Below are positions 17,933-25,593 of a stretch of 64,000 nucleotides of DNA, one piece after another. The DNA lies in contig JAFAFE010000006.1 of the NCBI GenBank assembly GCA_023423655.1, positions 186,001-250,000 of the forward strand. The letters are read 5' to 3'. Source of the stretch: Pseudomonadota bacterium. Its GTDB lineage: Bacteria > Pseudomonadota > Alphaproteobacteria > Sphingomonadales > Sphingomonadaceae. The first letter of the stretch is position 1. Each line of letters begins with the position of its first letter. A model generated the notes under the pieces. That model was not told where the DNA came from and searched no databases. It saw only the letters and a list, made by a program, of their open reading frames with translations. The position numbers and the translations under genes are program-made.

Positions 17933-17966
17933 AAAAAAGGCCGCTTCATAAGGAGACGGCCTTTTT
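17933..17966. terminator. Bidirectional terminator between hemF and a membrane-protein gene
   Basis: AAAAAGGCCG and CGGCCTTTTT form the stem around a short loop. The T-run on each strand lets it serve hemF from the left and the convergent gene at 17989 from the right. Confidence 0.85.
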
Positions 17967-17988
17967 CTTTCATGCTTGTGCTTGGCAA

Positions 17989-18840
17989 TCAGTTGAAGAT
18001 TTGCGCCTTATTAGCATCGCCAACCAGATCCTTATAGACACCGGCCGGAAGCCCGACACCGATCAGCGCACCAATCGCAATTACCGGAATCATCACGATG
18101 ATGAACAGCAAGGTCATCACCACGCCGCTGCCCGACGCGCCACCAATGCCGCCTGCAATCAGCGCTGCAATGAAATAGGCGATGAAAAAGACGATGTAGC
18201 AGATCACGAAAAACAGCGCGATCATCCAGCCATTCCCTTCCGTCGCGCGCCACGAACGCCCCGCTGCGGCAAAGGGATTGAGGCTTTCCGATGTCACCAT
18301 TTCCGGCCCCATTATGCTGAAGCGCGCGAGCAGATAGGCCATTCCTGCCAAAGCCCCGATAGCTACGATAAAGCCCATAATACCCGCAACCGCGCCATCG
18401 CCCGATGCCACACCGAGCATCGCGAACACAAAGCCGACAATCGCACCAATAATGAGCATGATGATGTACCCTACGACCACGAACAACAGTGCGGGCAAGC
18501 ACGCTTTTAGGCCATAGACCAAGGCTTCGCCCGCACTGATCGTGCCATTGGCAAAACCGTGCCGCCACACGGCGAAACTGCCCGCAAGCGATACAGCGAC
18601 ACCGATAATCATACAGATGATGAACAGGACGCCAGCGCCCGCCATAAATTGCTGCATCGCCATCGGGTCGGAACCACCGGCCATCATGGCCTGAAACCCG
18701 CCGACACCGCCCATAGGCAGCATCATGATGATGAGGCTTAAAATCTGGGCGACAATGATGAGACCCAGATAGAGTAGCGGGTTCTTCATCACAAATGCCT
18801 TCCCTTCATTGAAGGCATTTCCCATCGAAAATTTATTCAT
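17989..18840 (-). CDS. Multi-pass membrane protein, paralogue of the 18889 gene
   Basis: A 283-residue protein with about six hydrophobic helices rich in Gly, Ile, Val and Met (for example LYLGLIIVAQILSLIIMMLP, VVVGYIIMLIIGAIVGFVFA, WMIALFFVICYIVFFIAYFI). The cytosolic N-terminus is MNKFSMGNAFNEGKAFVMKN. The next gene upstream begins MRKFDMGEAWQQ and has the same layout, so the two probably arose by duplication. A middle segment (FSIMGPEMVTSESLNPFAAA) precedes the last helices, as in transmembrane regions sometimes linked to glycerophosphodiester phosphodiesterases. No catalytic motif is visible, so the function is unknown. Confidence 0.75.
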   Translation of the reverse strand: MNKFSMGNAFNEGKAFVMKNPLLYLGLIIVAQILSLIIMMLPMGGVGGFQAMMAGGSDPMAMQQFMAGAGVLFIICMIIGVAVSLAGSFAVWRHGFANGTISAGEALVYGLKACLPALLFVVVGYIIMLIIGAIVGFVFAMLGVASGDGAVAGIMGFIVAIGALAGMAYLLARFSIMGPEMVTSESLNPFAAAGRSWRATEGNGWMIALFFVICYIVFFIAYFIAALIAGGIGGASGSGVVMTLLFIIVMIPVIAIGALIGVGLPAGVYKDLVGDANKAQIFN

Positions 18841-18888
18841 TCCCTTCCCCTTTCCGAAATGGAGCGTTTTACGCTCTTTTGGGTGACC

Positions 18889-19641
18889 CTATTCGAATGT
18901 TTCTTTATTGATATATGGGCCTAACTGCCGGTAAACACTGGCCATAGCCAGCGTCATGATGAGCGACAATCCGCTGCCGAGCAAGGATTGAATGGTCTTG
19001 TTACCGATATTGGCAATATTTTCAGGAAGCAGCAACGCGAACAAAGCGCCGAAAATCGCGCCCGCTATAATGATCGCAATCGATCCCACAATCACGAGGA
19101 TCACGAAGAACAGCAAGATGATCAAGCCATTATTGCGCGTATAGTTCCAGCTTGCCGTAATCGCGGTGACGGGGTTCATGATTTTTTCTGCCATCATGGC
19201 CGGACCGATCAACCCCAAGCGACAGGCAAGGTAAAGCCCCGGCACGATCAACAGGATGAAGCCCAGACCTATCGCAAAGCCCGATATGATGGAGGCGGCG
19301 ATATAGCTGACAAATAAGGTGAGCGAGAGAGACAAGGCTCCACCCAGCGATGTGCCGCCTTCGGCCAGCAACAGGCGCCAGATGGCGAGATTACCGATGA
19401 TGCTCACAAGGCTGGATAATAACAGCCCCGGCGCAACTGTGCGGTAATATTCCATCATATTGTCTATCATCTGCTGCGCGGTTTCACCCGGCACCGATAC
19501 CGGCGGTTCGGGATAAACAAGGGTGAAAATCAAGGTCGGCAGGAAAAAGAAAAGTCCGGCAACGGTTATCAATATTTCGCGATTGCCCCGGAACATCGCC
19601 GCCACCTGTTGCCAGGCTTCTCCCATATCGAATTTGCGCAT
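18889..19641 (-). CDS. Multi-pass membrane protein, paralogue of the 17989 gene
   Basis: ATG at 19641 gives about 250 residues starting MRKFDMGEAWQQVAAMFRGN. A longer frame reaching 19725 lacks support. About six membrane segments are present (EILITVAGLFFFLPTLIFTL, GFILLIVPGLYLACRLGLIG, LIILLFFVILVIVGSIAIII). The block GLIGPAMMAEKIMNPVTAIT aligns in position with MGPEMVTSESLNPFAA of its neighbour. It lies 48 bp upstream of that gene and probably forms an operon with it. Function unknown. Confidence 0.75.
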   Translation of the reverse strand: MRKFDMGEAWQQVAAMFRGNREILITVAGLFFFLPTLIFTLVYPEPPVSVPGETAQQMIDNMMEYYRTVAPGLLLSSLVSIIGNLAIWRLLLAEGGTSLGGALSLSLTLFVSYIAASIISGFAIGLGFILLIVPGLYLACRLGLIGPAMMAEKIMNPVTAITASWNYTRNNGLIILLFFVILVIVGSIAIIIAGAIFGALFALLLPENIANIGNKTIQSLLGSGLSLIMTLAMASVYRQLGPYINKETFE

Positions 19642-19757
19642 TGGGCGTCCCCGTTTATAATTTTGCGTTACGGCCAGCATGGCGGCTAACATAGCATCTG
19701 TCCAGCCGCTTTCCCCTCTCGCCAAAAGCGGTGGATTGGCTTATCGGCTCCCCTGTT

Positions 19758-20447
19758 ATGCCGAGCGAACACGTCCCCCTGCCCCTGTCTGCGCCCCATG
19801 CCCTGCCTTTGCCAGAATGGAGCGTTGCTCCTGCGCCTGTCGCTTATGATGTTGCGCTGGCCGACATGGAGGCGCGAGCGGCCGCGATTTATGAAGGCAG
19901 CGCGTCCGAACGCATCTGGCTGATCGAACATCCCCCGCTTTATACCGCAGGCACCAGCGCCGATGTAACCGAGCTGCTCGACCCCCGCTTTCCGGTTTAT
20001 GATGCAGGGCGCGGCGGGCGCTATACCTATCACGGGCCGGGGCAGCGCGTCGGCTATGTCCAGTTAAACCTGGCCCAGCGCGGCAAGGATGTGCGCTGCT
20101 ATGTCCATGCGCTGGAAGGCTGGGTGATTGACGCGCTCGCCGATTTCGGCGTGTCCGCGCGCCGTGCCGAAGGCCGTATCGGCATCTGGACCGATACGCT
20201 TGATGGCCGCGAAGCCAAGATTGGCGCGATTGGTGTGCGCGTGCGCCGCTGGGTCACGCTCCACGGTTTTTCGGTCAATATCCATCCCGACCTTGCGCAT
20301 TTCGGCGGCATCGTCCCGTGCGGCATCGCCGAATTTCCGGTGACGAGCCTTGCCGCACTCGGCATCAAGGCCACGCTCGCCGATTTTGACGCCGCCTTGT
20401 TAGCACGACGCGACAGCTTTCTTGATAGCTTGGGCAGTTGTCGGTAA
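19758..20447 (+). CDS. lipB: Octanoyltransferase (lipoate biosynthesis)
   Basis: About 229 residues. LipB moves the octanoyl group from acyl carrier protein to lipoyl domains. The family motif is RGGRYTYHGPGQRVGYVQLN. The catalytic pair is the Lys in GREAKIGAIGVRVRRWVTLH and the Cys in HFGGIVPCGIAEFPVTSLA. ATG 19758 is preferred to the GTG at 19731, which lies in the region shared with the divergent membrane-protein promoter. A small lipoprotein gene follows 11 bp later and may be cotranscribed. Confidence 0.95.
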   Translation: MPSEHVPLPLSAPHALPLPEWSVAPAPVAYDVALADMEARAAAIYEGSASERIWLIEHPPLYTAGTSADVTELLDPRFPVYDAGRGGRYTYHGPGQRVGYVQLNLAQRGKDVRCYVHALEGWVIDALADFGVSARRAEGRIGIWTDTLDGREAKIGAIGVRVRRWVTLHGFSVNIHPDLAHFGGIVPCGIAEFPVTSLAALGIKATLADFDAALLARRDSFLDSLGSCR

Positions 20448-20458
20448 AGCCGGTCCCC

Positions 20459-20827
20459 ATGAACCGCATCCTCCTCGCCTCGCCCCTCATCCTCGCCACC
20501 CTCGCGCTCGCGGCGTGCGGAGAGAAAACGGCGGAAACCAGCACGACCAAAATGACCAATATGGACGTCGCCAAGGGCACGATCAGCGACGATATGATCC
20601 TGCTCGACACCAGCGAAGGTGATGGCACATCGGTTGAACAAAATAGCGGCAGCGGCCTTTATGAAACCATAGACAACCGCCCCAAAGCCGCCGCCCCTAA
20701 GGCTGACGACAAGGGCGATGCAGCCGCGGACAGCCCCGAAACCCCGGCCATCCAGCCCACCACAGCCCCCACGCCCGCACCAACAGCGGCCCCGGCGGCA
20801 GCGCCTGCTGCACCGGATACGAAGTAA
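20459..20827 (+). CDS. Small lipoprotein, Pro/Ala-rich tail
   Basis: About 122 residues starting MNRILLASPLILATLALAAC, a signal peptide ending in a lipobox (LAAC), so it should be lipid-anchored. The mature part has a short block (TISDDMILLDTSEGDGTSVE and LYETIDNRP), then a low-complexity tail of Ala, Pro and Thr. No family recognised. An in-frame upstream ATG at 20438 overlaps lipB and would spoil the signal peptide. Confidence 0.75.
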   Translation: MNRILLASPLILATLALAACGEKTAETSTTKMTNMDVAKGTISDDMILLDTSEGDGTSVEQNSGSGLYETIDNRPKAAAPKADDKGDAAADSPETPAIQPTTAPTPAPTAAPAAAPAAPDTK

Positions 20828-20872
20828 GCAGCGGATATGAAATAAGCAGAGTCTAAATAAGCAGAGTCTATT
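20826..20872. repeat. Short tandem repeats at the lipoprotein stop codon
   Basis: The lipoprotein's TAAGCAG is followed by further copies of a 15-16 base unit (roughly AAATAAGCAGAGTCT), each containing TAAGCAG. Similar stop-proximal arrays occur after the genes ending at 51635, 59155 and 59760. Confidence 0.6.
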
Positions 20873-20989
20873 TGTGAATCTTCTGGCAAATAAAGATACC
20901 GCTATTTCTCTGTGATCCTGACTAGCTAGGGTATCAGGGCCAACAAAAAACCGTTAGCCTGAGGGTGTCGGGGTTAATCAAAACCGTTA

Positions 20990-21066
20990 GTCCTGAGCTT
21001 GTCGAAGGACGGGGCTAAGGTCGGCGCATGGCTTGCCCGATAAACGTGCTTCGACAAGCTCAGCAC
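20990..21066. repeat. Dispersed palindromic repeat, family B
   Basis: Two near-palindromes, GTCCTGAGCTTGTCGAAGGAC (20990-21010) and GTGCTTCGACAAGCTCAGCAC (21046-21066), lie in inverted relation inside the 303-bp gap between the lipoprotein and queE. The same sequence type recurs near 43375-43507 and 47751-47847. The rest of the gap shows nothing else. Confidence 0.75.
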
Positions 21067-21130
21067 TATCGGATTGGGGAGCGGGCGCTTTTGAAGGGAT
21101 ATGCCCCCTAACGTCAATCCCCGACATTCC

Positions 21131-21784
21131 CTACGGCAACCCCAACATCTTATGGTTCTGCAACGATAGTCGCCACCGAGGGCGCTCCATCACCAGCGCG
21201 ATGGCAGCATCGCGGTGGGCGTCGCTGTCGCTGCTTTCTGCCGTGCCGTCCTTGGGCTGGATAAGCTTATGGTCGAACGCCCAGCCTTCAAACATGTCCA
21301 GCATAGCTGCGTCCATTTCGGGTTGCGGCCACACCAGTTTCAGCTCGTTGCCGGATTGCTGCACCACCATGCTCGCGCCTTTGGGGCTGATGCACAGCCA
21401 GTCGATGCCGGGAACAGCGGCAATCGTGCCATTGCTTTCGACCGCAATCATGAACCCGCGCGCATGGAGCGCATCGATGAGGTCCGCATCAAGTTGCAGC
21501 ATCGGTTCGCCGCCGGTGAGGACGACATAACGGTCCGCCTCGCCCGCCCCCCAAGCCGCGGCAATCGCATCGGCCAGCGCATCGCTATCGGCAAAGCGCC
21601 CGCCGCCCTCGCCGTCCATCCCGACAAAATCAGTATCGCAGAAACGGCAGATGGCGCTGCCACGATCCTGTTCGCGTCCCGTCCATAAATTGCACCCGGC
21701 AAAGCGGCAAAATACCGCGCGGCGTCCGGCCTGCGCGCCTTCGCCCTGCAAGGTCAGGAAGATTTCCTTGACCGCGTAGCTCAT
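21131..21784 (-). CDS. queE: 7-carboxy-7-deazaguanine synthase
   Basis: A 217-residue radical SAM enzyme that contracts the ring of 6-carboxytetrahydropterin to 7-carboxy-7-deazaguanine on the way to queuosine. It carries the unusual cluster motif CX14CX2C (C-NLWTGREQDRGSAI-CRFC) known from Burkholderia QueE instead of the plain CX3CX2C. Also present are EIFLTLQGEGAQAGRRAVFC at the N-terminus and VVLTGGEPMLQLD. Its start overlaps the queC stop by four bases, so the two are translationally coupled. Confidence 0.95.
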   Translation of the reverse strand: MSYAVKEIFLTLQGEGAQAGRRAVFCRFAGCNLWTGREQDRGSAICRFCDTDFVGMDGEGGGRFADSDALADAIAAAWGAGEADRYVVLTGGEPMLQLDADLIDALHARGFMIAVESNGTIAAVPGIDWLCISPKGASMVVQQSGNELKLVWPQPEMDAAMLDMFEGWAFDHKLIQPKDGTAESSDSDAHRDAAIALVMERPRWRLSLQNHKMLGLP

Positions 21785-22485
21785 GCGACGTCCGGAATAT
21801 GGGCGTAAGCGGTGGGGTCGGGAAGCCCCGCCTCGACAAAGCCTTTATGCCGCAACCGGCACGCATCGCACGCCCCGCAATGGAGGCCCTCCGGCGTCGG
21901 ATCATAGCAAGACCAGCTCATCCCCGCATCAATGCCCAGCCGGTCGGCTTCCGCCGCAATTTGCGCCTTGGTCATATGAAGGAGCGGCGTTTCGATTTTG
22001 AACGGATCGCCCTCCACCCCTGCGCGGGTTGCCAGCCGCGCAGTTTCGGCAAAAGCTGAAATAAAATCGGGGCGGCAATCGGGATAGCCCGAATAATCAA
22101 GCGCATTGACCCCGACATAGATATGCCGCGCCAGCGAGGCTTCCGCCCAGCCCAGCGCGAGCGACAGGAAGATGGTGTTGCGCGCAGGCACATAAGTGAC
22201 CGGAATATCCTCGGTCGGAACGCCATCCTTGGGCACGGCCACATCGCTGGTGAGCGCCGAGCCGCCAAAGGCGCGCAGGTCAATCGGCAAATGGATATGC
22301 CGCTCGACACCAAGGCTGGCCGCAATCCGGTCGGCGGCGGCCAGTTCAATCACATGGCGCTGGTTATAATTGACGGTCAGCGCCAACACCCGCCGCCCCG
22401 CTTCGCGCGCCAGCCCCGCACACACCATCGAATCGAGCCCGCCCGAAAGCAGCACGACCGCAAGATCATCCTGTAATTTTGTCAT
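21781..22485 (-). CDS. queC: 7-cyano-7-deazaguanine synthase
   Basis: A 234-residue ATP-dependent enzyme that converts 7-carboxy-7-deazaguanine to preQ0 with ammonia. The N-terminal PP-loop is VVLLSGGLDSMVCAGLA. The zinc-binding Cys cluster is near the C-terminus (LHCGACDACRLRHKGF), and VPARNTIFLSLALGWAEA is a typical family block. First gene of the queC-queE pair; other queuosine genes are not in the window, and no preQ1 riboswitch is evident upstream, where repeats begin almost at once. Confidence 0.96.
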   Translation of the reverse strand: MTKLQDDLAVVLLSGGLDSMVCAGLAREAGRRVLALTVNYNQRHVIELAAADRIAASLGVERHIHLPIDLRAFGGSALTSDVAVPKDGVPTEDIPVTYVPARNTIFLSLALGWAEASLARHIYVGVNALDYSGYPDCRPDFISAFAETARLATRAGVEGDPFKIETPLLHMTKAQIAAEADRLGIDAGMSWSCYDPTPEGLHCGACDACRLRHKGFVEAGLPDPTAYAHIPDVA

Positions 22486-22547
22486 GCCGCCGCCGATAGA
22501 CCTGTGGGCGGGAAAAATAAAGGGTGTTGGGGGGCGTAAGACCCTCC

Positions 22548-22612
22548 CCTTTAGAAGTGAGATAAGCCCCTCCCCTTCAGGGGAGGGGATGGGGTGGGGT
22601 CTGTCAAAACAG
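22548..22612. repeat. Dispersed GC-rich palindrome, family C (copy 1)
   Basis: A perfect arm pair CCCCTCCCC/GGGGAGGGG around TTCA, followed by GGGGTGGGGTCTGTCAA. The same string occurs, with small changes, inside the helicase gene at 56562. It begins a 300-bp repeat-only stretch between queC and the small-RNA candidate. Confidence 0.8.
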
Positions 22613-22693
22613 AGCAGCGTGTGCGGAAAAACCCCACCCTACTCCGACTAAGAATTTTCGCTTGCGCTTCAAATTCCTAAGTCTCCGTTGCCC

Positions 22694-22756
22694 AGTGCGC
22701 TTGAAACTGCCCCCGGCAGTTTCAGATTGTGCCGGGGGGGCAAAATCTCGCGCACT
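22694..22756. repeat. Three-stem composite repeat (copy 1)
   Basis: The outer stem AGTGCGC/GCGCACT encloses two hairpins, GAAACTGCC/GGCAGTTTC and an imperfect GATTGTGCC/GGCAAAATC. Copy 2 lies inverted at 25419-25479 with the outer stem AGTGAGC/GCTCACT. An imperfect hairpin with arms near ACTAAGAATTT and AAATTCCTAAGT lies just to the left (about 22648-22683). Confidence 0.75.
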
Positions 22757-22792
22757 CCTAAAGGAGGAGGGGCGTACGCTCTATTACCCAAA

Positions 22793-22879
22793 AAAATAAG
22801 GCCGCCCTGTAATAGAGCGGCCAAGTTACAGGTATCTAACCTGTAGGAGAGGAAGGTCTCATCGAGAGAGACCCAGATT
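22793..22879 (-). ncRNA. Candidate small RNA with three hairpins and own promoter
   Basis: Predicted to run leftwards from about 22879. Hairpin 1 is GGTCTC/GAGACC (22855-22873). Then comes the pyrimidine-rich single-stranded TTCCTCTCCT, complementary to Shine-Dalgarno sequences. Hairpin 2 is TACAGGT/ACCTGTA (22827-22845), and the terminator hairpin is GGCCGC/GCGGCC (22800-22822) followed by TTATTTTTTT. A sigma70-like promoter precedes it. There is no ORF inside. The layout recalls alphaproteobacterial sRNAs with CU-rich loops, but I cannot assign it to a named family. Confidence 0.6.
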
Positions 22880-22884
22880 AACCC

Positions 22885-22913
22885 ATGTTAGTAAATAAAG
22901 CGTTAACCTTCAA
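22885..22913 (-). promoter_or_regulatory. Promoter of the small-RNA candidate
   Basis: On the minus strand, -35 TTGAAG (22913-22908), 17-base spacer, -10 TAACAT (22890-22885). It begins 13 bp beyond the stop of the gene at 22926, in otherwise AT-rich sequence, and would start transcription near 22878-22880. Confidence 0.55.
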
Positions 22914-22925
22914 GTTTTTTATATA

Positions 22926-23342
22926 TTAACAGCCTCCGCCCTTGCGCGCTTCATAGGCGAAGGAGAAAGGCTGGCCGTTGCGGATGCCTTGCGTGTCGAT
23001 TTGTACGAGGCGCGGGGTTTCCTTGCGCACCGTGGTGCGGCCATGGCCTTGCTTGCCGCAGGTATAATGCACCGTCACCTCGTCCGCGCCGTCGCGGATA
23101 GTGTAGCGCGAACATTGCGCGCCGGGATGTTCGGACTGCAAAAGCTGCGTCGCATCGCCAAGGCAGATATTTTTGGACGCACCGCCCTGCCCGCGCTCGA
23201 CGAGCGACCATTGACCCTTTTCCAATGTCCCCAGCATCGCAAAGCTGGGCGCTTGCGCAGGCGCGGCGACAGCCATCAGGCCCGCAGCGGCAGTCAACCC
23301 AATCAGATAACGCGGTTTCATGATCCCATTCATCCTGTTCAT
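22926..23342 (-). CDS. Secreted hypothetical protein (DUF3617-like)
   Basis: About 138 residues with a signal peptide (LIGLTAAAGLMAVAAPAQA). The mature part has spaced Cys residues (KNICLGD, AQCSRYTI, HYTCGKQGHGRTTV, GGGC) and the segment KGQWSLVERG; this is reminiscent of DUF3617 periplasmic proteins, an assignment that rests on pattern only. The first ATG (23342) has AAAGGA close upstream; ATGs at residues 4 and 8 are alternatives. The candidate sRNA is transcribed from just beyond its 3' end on the same strand. Confidence 0.7.
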   Translation of the reverse strand: MNRMNGIMKPRYLIGLTAAAGLMAVAAPAQAPSFAMLGTLEKGQWSLVERGQGGASKNICLGDATQLLQSEHPGAQCSRYTIRDGADEVTVHYTCGKQGHGRTTVRKETPRLVQIDTQGIRNGQPFSFAYEARKGGGC

Positions 23343-23537
23343 CTATCCTTTGCCGACCCTCCCCCGTCCGAATGATTCGGGCGTTAACAGGCCGGTTACT
23401 TACCTTTATGTCGATACAGCTTAGCGCCATATGAACACGCTTCGTCGTAGTCAATCACAGGATATAGCATAAACATCCCGGTAAGTGATGACCGGAAAAT
23501 GGCATTATTGTGTCAAATAAGGCCGTATTTAACGGGC

Positions 23538-24455
23538 TTAATCGACCGCTACGGGGAAAAGGCGCGAACAGAAGGCGCAATCGATGACGATATTGCCATT
23601 TTCATCGCCCATCGCCGCGCGTTCGCTTTCGGGAAAGCGCGCCAGCACCGATTTCAGATATTCGGCATCGCAGCGGCACCCGCGCGATAATTTCGGCCCC
23701 GGCGTCACGCGGATTTCCTCTTCATGGAACAACCGCCAGGTTAGCGTTTCAAGGCTGAGTTCGGGGTTGGTCAGTTCCTCGGCACCCATCGTTGCGGCCA
23801 ATGCGCTGACATGATCCCATTCCGGATTATCATCGCGCACATGGAGCCGCTCGCGTCCTTCTTCGCCATCGGGCAGATATTGGAGGAACAGCCCGCCCGC
23901 AACACAGCCCGCAACCGGATCGCGCCGCGTCGCAAGCTCCACCAACGTCGGCAACTGGTCGGACTGGACAAAATAATTTTGCGCCGCTTCCGCCAGATTT
24001 TCACCGTCCAACGGCACAATCCCCTGATAGCGTTCATCGGACGAGGCCTGATCGAAGGTAATCGCAAGATAACCTTTGCCGAACAGCGCGAACAGGGAAG
24101 GATCGTCGGGCATTTCCGCTGCGCGCTCGGCATCGAATTTGAGATAACCGCGCAGCTCGCCCGCCTTATAATCGCATACCAGCAATTCGATGAGGCCGTT
24201 TTCGGTCTGCGCCTGCAAGGTCAATTGACCGTCTGCCTGTTTGAGCGTCGAGCCGAGCAACGCCGTCAACGTCAGCGCATCGGCCAGCACCCGCTCGATC
24301 GCGGGCGGATAGCCATGCGCCGACAGGATCAGGTCCAGCACCGGCCCCAACCGCACAAACCGTCCGCGCGCATGATTTTCCGGCAGGGTAAAAATAAGCG
24401 GCTGGTCGAAATAAATCTCCGCCGGGGCAGCTTTGTTTTCAGGCGTATCGGCCAT
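23538..24455 (-). CDS. hslO: Redox-regulated chaperone Hsp33
   Basis: About 305 residues. Hsp33 is activated by oxidation, releasing zinc and unfolding to hold aggregating proteins. The C-terminal zinc motif CRC followed by CAFC is complete (SRGCRCDAEYLK and VIDCAFCSRLF). N-terminal domain markers are ARGRFVRLGPVLDLILSAHG and the region around ALTLTALLGSTLKQADGQ. The start is ATG 24455, five bases after the argF stop; a longer frame reaching 24485 overlaps argF. It forms the end of the argD-argF-hslO operon. Confidence 0.96.
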   Translation of the reverse strand: MADTPENKAAPAEIYFDQPLIFTLPENHARGRFVRLGPVLDLILSAHGYPPAIERVLADALTLTALLGSTLKQADGQLTLQAQTENGLIELLVCDYKAGELRGYLKFDAERAAEMPDDPSLFALFGKGYLAITFDQASSDERYQGIVPLDGENLAEAAQNYFVQSDQLPTLVELATRRDPVAGCVAGGLFLQYLPDGEEGRERLHVRDDNPEWDHVSALAATMGAEELTNPELSLETLTWRLFHEEEIRVTPGPKLSRGCRCDAEYLKSVLARFPESERAAMGDENGNIVIDCAFCSRLFPVAVD

Positions 24456-24460
24456 GCGGA

Positions 24461-25390
24461 TCAGCCCAGCTTGCCCAGCGCCCACAGCAAAACGGATTTT
24501 TGCGCGTGGAGGCGGTTTTCGGCTTCTTCGAAGATGCGCGATTGCGGGCCGTCAATGACCGCTTCGGTGACTTCCTCGCCGCGATGGGCGGGGAGGCAAT
24601 GGAGGAAAATCGCGTCGGGTTTGGCGAGCGCCATAATGCCTTCATTGACCTGGAACGGGGTCAGCGCGGCGATTTTTTCTTCGGCATGGTCTTGCCCCAT
24701 CGACACCCAGGTGTCGGTGACGACCACATCCGCGCCGCTCGCCGCTTCCTTCGCATCGCCGGTGAGCATGATCTGCGCGCCCGCCTTTTGCGCTTCCTTG
24801 ACGAAAGCGGCGTCCGGTTCAAACCCCATCGGGCAGCCCGCGCGCACATTGAATTTCATCAGGCCCGCCGCCTCGATAATCGAATTCAGCACATTATTGC
24901 CATCGCCAAGCCAAGCGACCTCCAGCCCCGGCAAGGCCTTGCCATTTTCAAGAATGGTCTGGAGGTCGGCGACAATCTGGCACGGGTGCGACAGGTCGGT
25001 GAGGCCGTTAATGACCGGCACGGTGGCGGCCTTGGCCATCGCGTCAATCTTGGCATGATCGTCGGTGCGGATCATGATCGCATCGGCAAAGCCCGACACG
25101 ACGCGCGCGGTGTCTTCAATGGTTTCGCCGCGACCGATCTGGGTGGATCCTGCATCCATCACAATGCTGGTGCCGCCAAGCTGGCGGATCGCCATGTCGA
25201 AACTCATGCGCGTGCGGGTCGAATTTTTCTCGAAAATCATCGCAAGCACATGGCCAGCCAGCGGCGCATCGGGATCGACCGCGCCTTTGGGAAGGTCCGC
25301 GCGGGCCGCCTTGCGCTCCATCGCATCATTGAGAATGGCCGCAAGCGCATCGCCACCGGCATCGGACAAATTCAGGAAATGACGGGTCAT
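24461..25390 (-). CDS. argF: Ornithine carbamoyltransferase
   Basis: A 309-residue enzyme that transfers carbamoyl phosphate to ornithine to make citrulline. Motifs: the carbamoyl-phosphate loop NSTRTRMSFD, DLSHPCQIVADLQTI, ornithine-binding DTWVSMGQ, and HCLPAHRGEEVT. It lies between argD and hslO. The 203-bp gap upstream carries a three-stem repeat and family C palindromes, which sit inside the presumed operon mRNA. Confidence 0.96.
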   Translation of the reverse strand: MTRHFLNLSDAGGDALAAILNDAMERKAARADLPKGAVDPDAPLAGHVLAMIFEKNSTRTRMSFDMAIRQLGGTSIVMDAGSTQIGRGETIEDTARVVSGFADAIMIRTDDHAKIDAMAKAATVPVINGLTDLSHPCQIVADLQTILENGKALPGLEVAWLGDGNNVLNSIIEAAGLMKFNVRAGCPMGFEPDAAFVKEAQKAGAQIMLTGDAKEAASGADVVVTDTWVSMGQDHAEEKIAALTPFQVNEGIMALAKPDAIFLHCLPAHRGEEVTEAVIDGPQSRIFEEAENRLHAQKSVLLWALGKLG

Positions 25391-25418
25391 ATATTACTCC
25401 TCTCCCCTCCCGTTTACG

Positions 25419-25479
25419 AGTGAGCGAGATTATGCCCCCGGCATAATCTGAAACTGCCGGGGGCAGTTTCAAGCTCACT
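25419..25479. repeat. Three-stem composite repeat (copy 2)
   Basis: The outer stem AGTGAGC/GCTCACT encloses GATTATGCC/GGCATAATC and GAAACTGCC/GGCAGTTTC. It is the inverted counterpart of 22694-22756. The outer-stem difference between copies is compensated on both arms (GAG/CTC against GCG/CGC). Located between argD and argF. Confidence 0.8.
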
Positions 25480-25507
25480 GGGCCGGGGGAGGGATGGTTG
25501 CCTTTAT

Positions 25508-25590
25508 GTGAGCAACAGGCCCTCCCCTAGCCCCTCCCGCAAGCGGGAGGGGGATTTGGGTTGCGCCCTCCCGGCAAAGGGAGGGCCCTC
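25508..25590. repeat. Dispersed GC-rich palindromes, family C (copy 2)
   Basis: CCCCTCCCGC/GCGGGAGGGG followed by ATTTGGG, and a second palindrome CCCTCCC/GGGAGGG just before the argD stop. Same family as 22548-22612 and 56562-56667. Confidence 0.7.
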
Positions 25591-25593
25591 AAA

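Noticed and set aside
20990..21066. CRISPR-like repeats
   Set aside because: Only two palindromic units with unequal spacing and no spacers; they belong to a dispersed repeat family.
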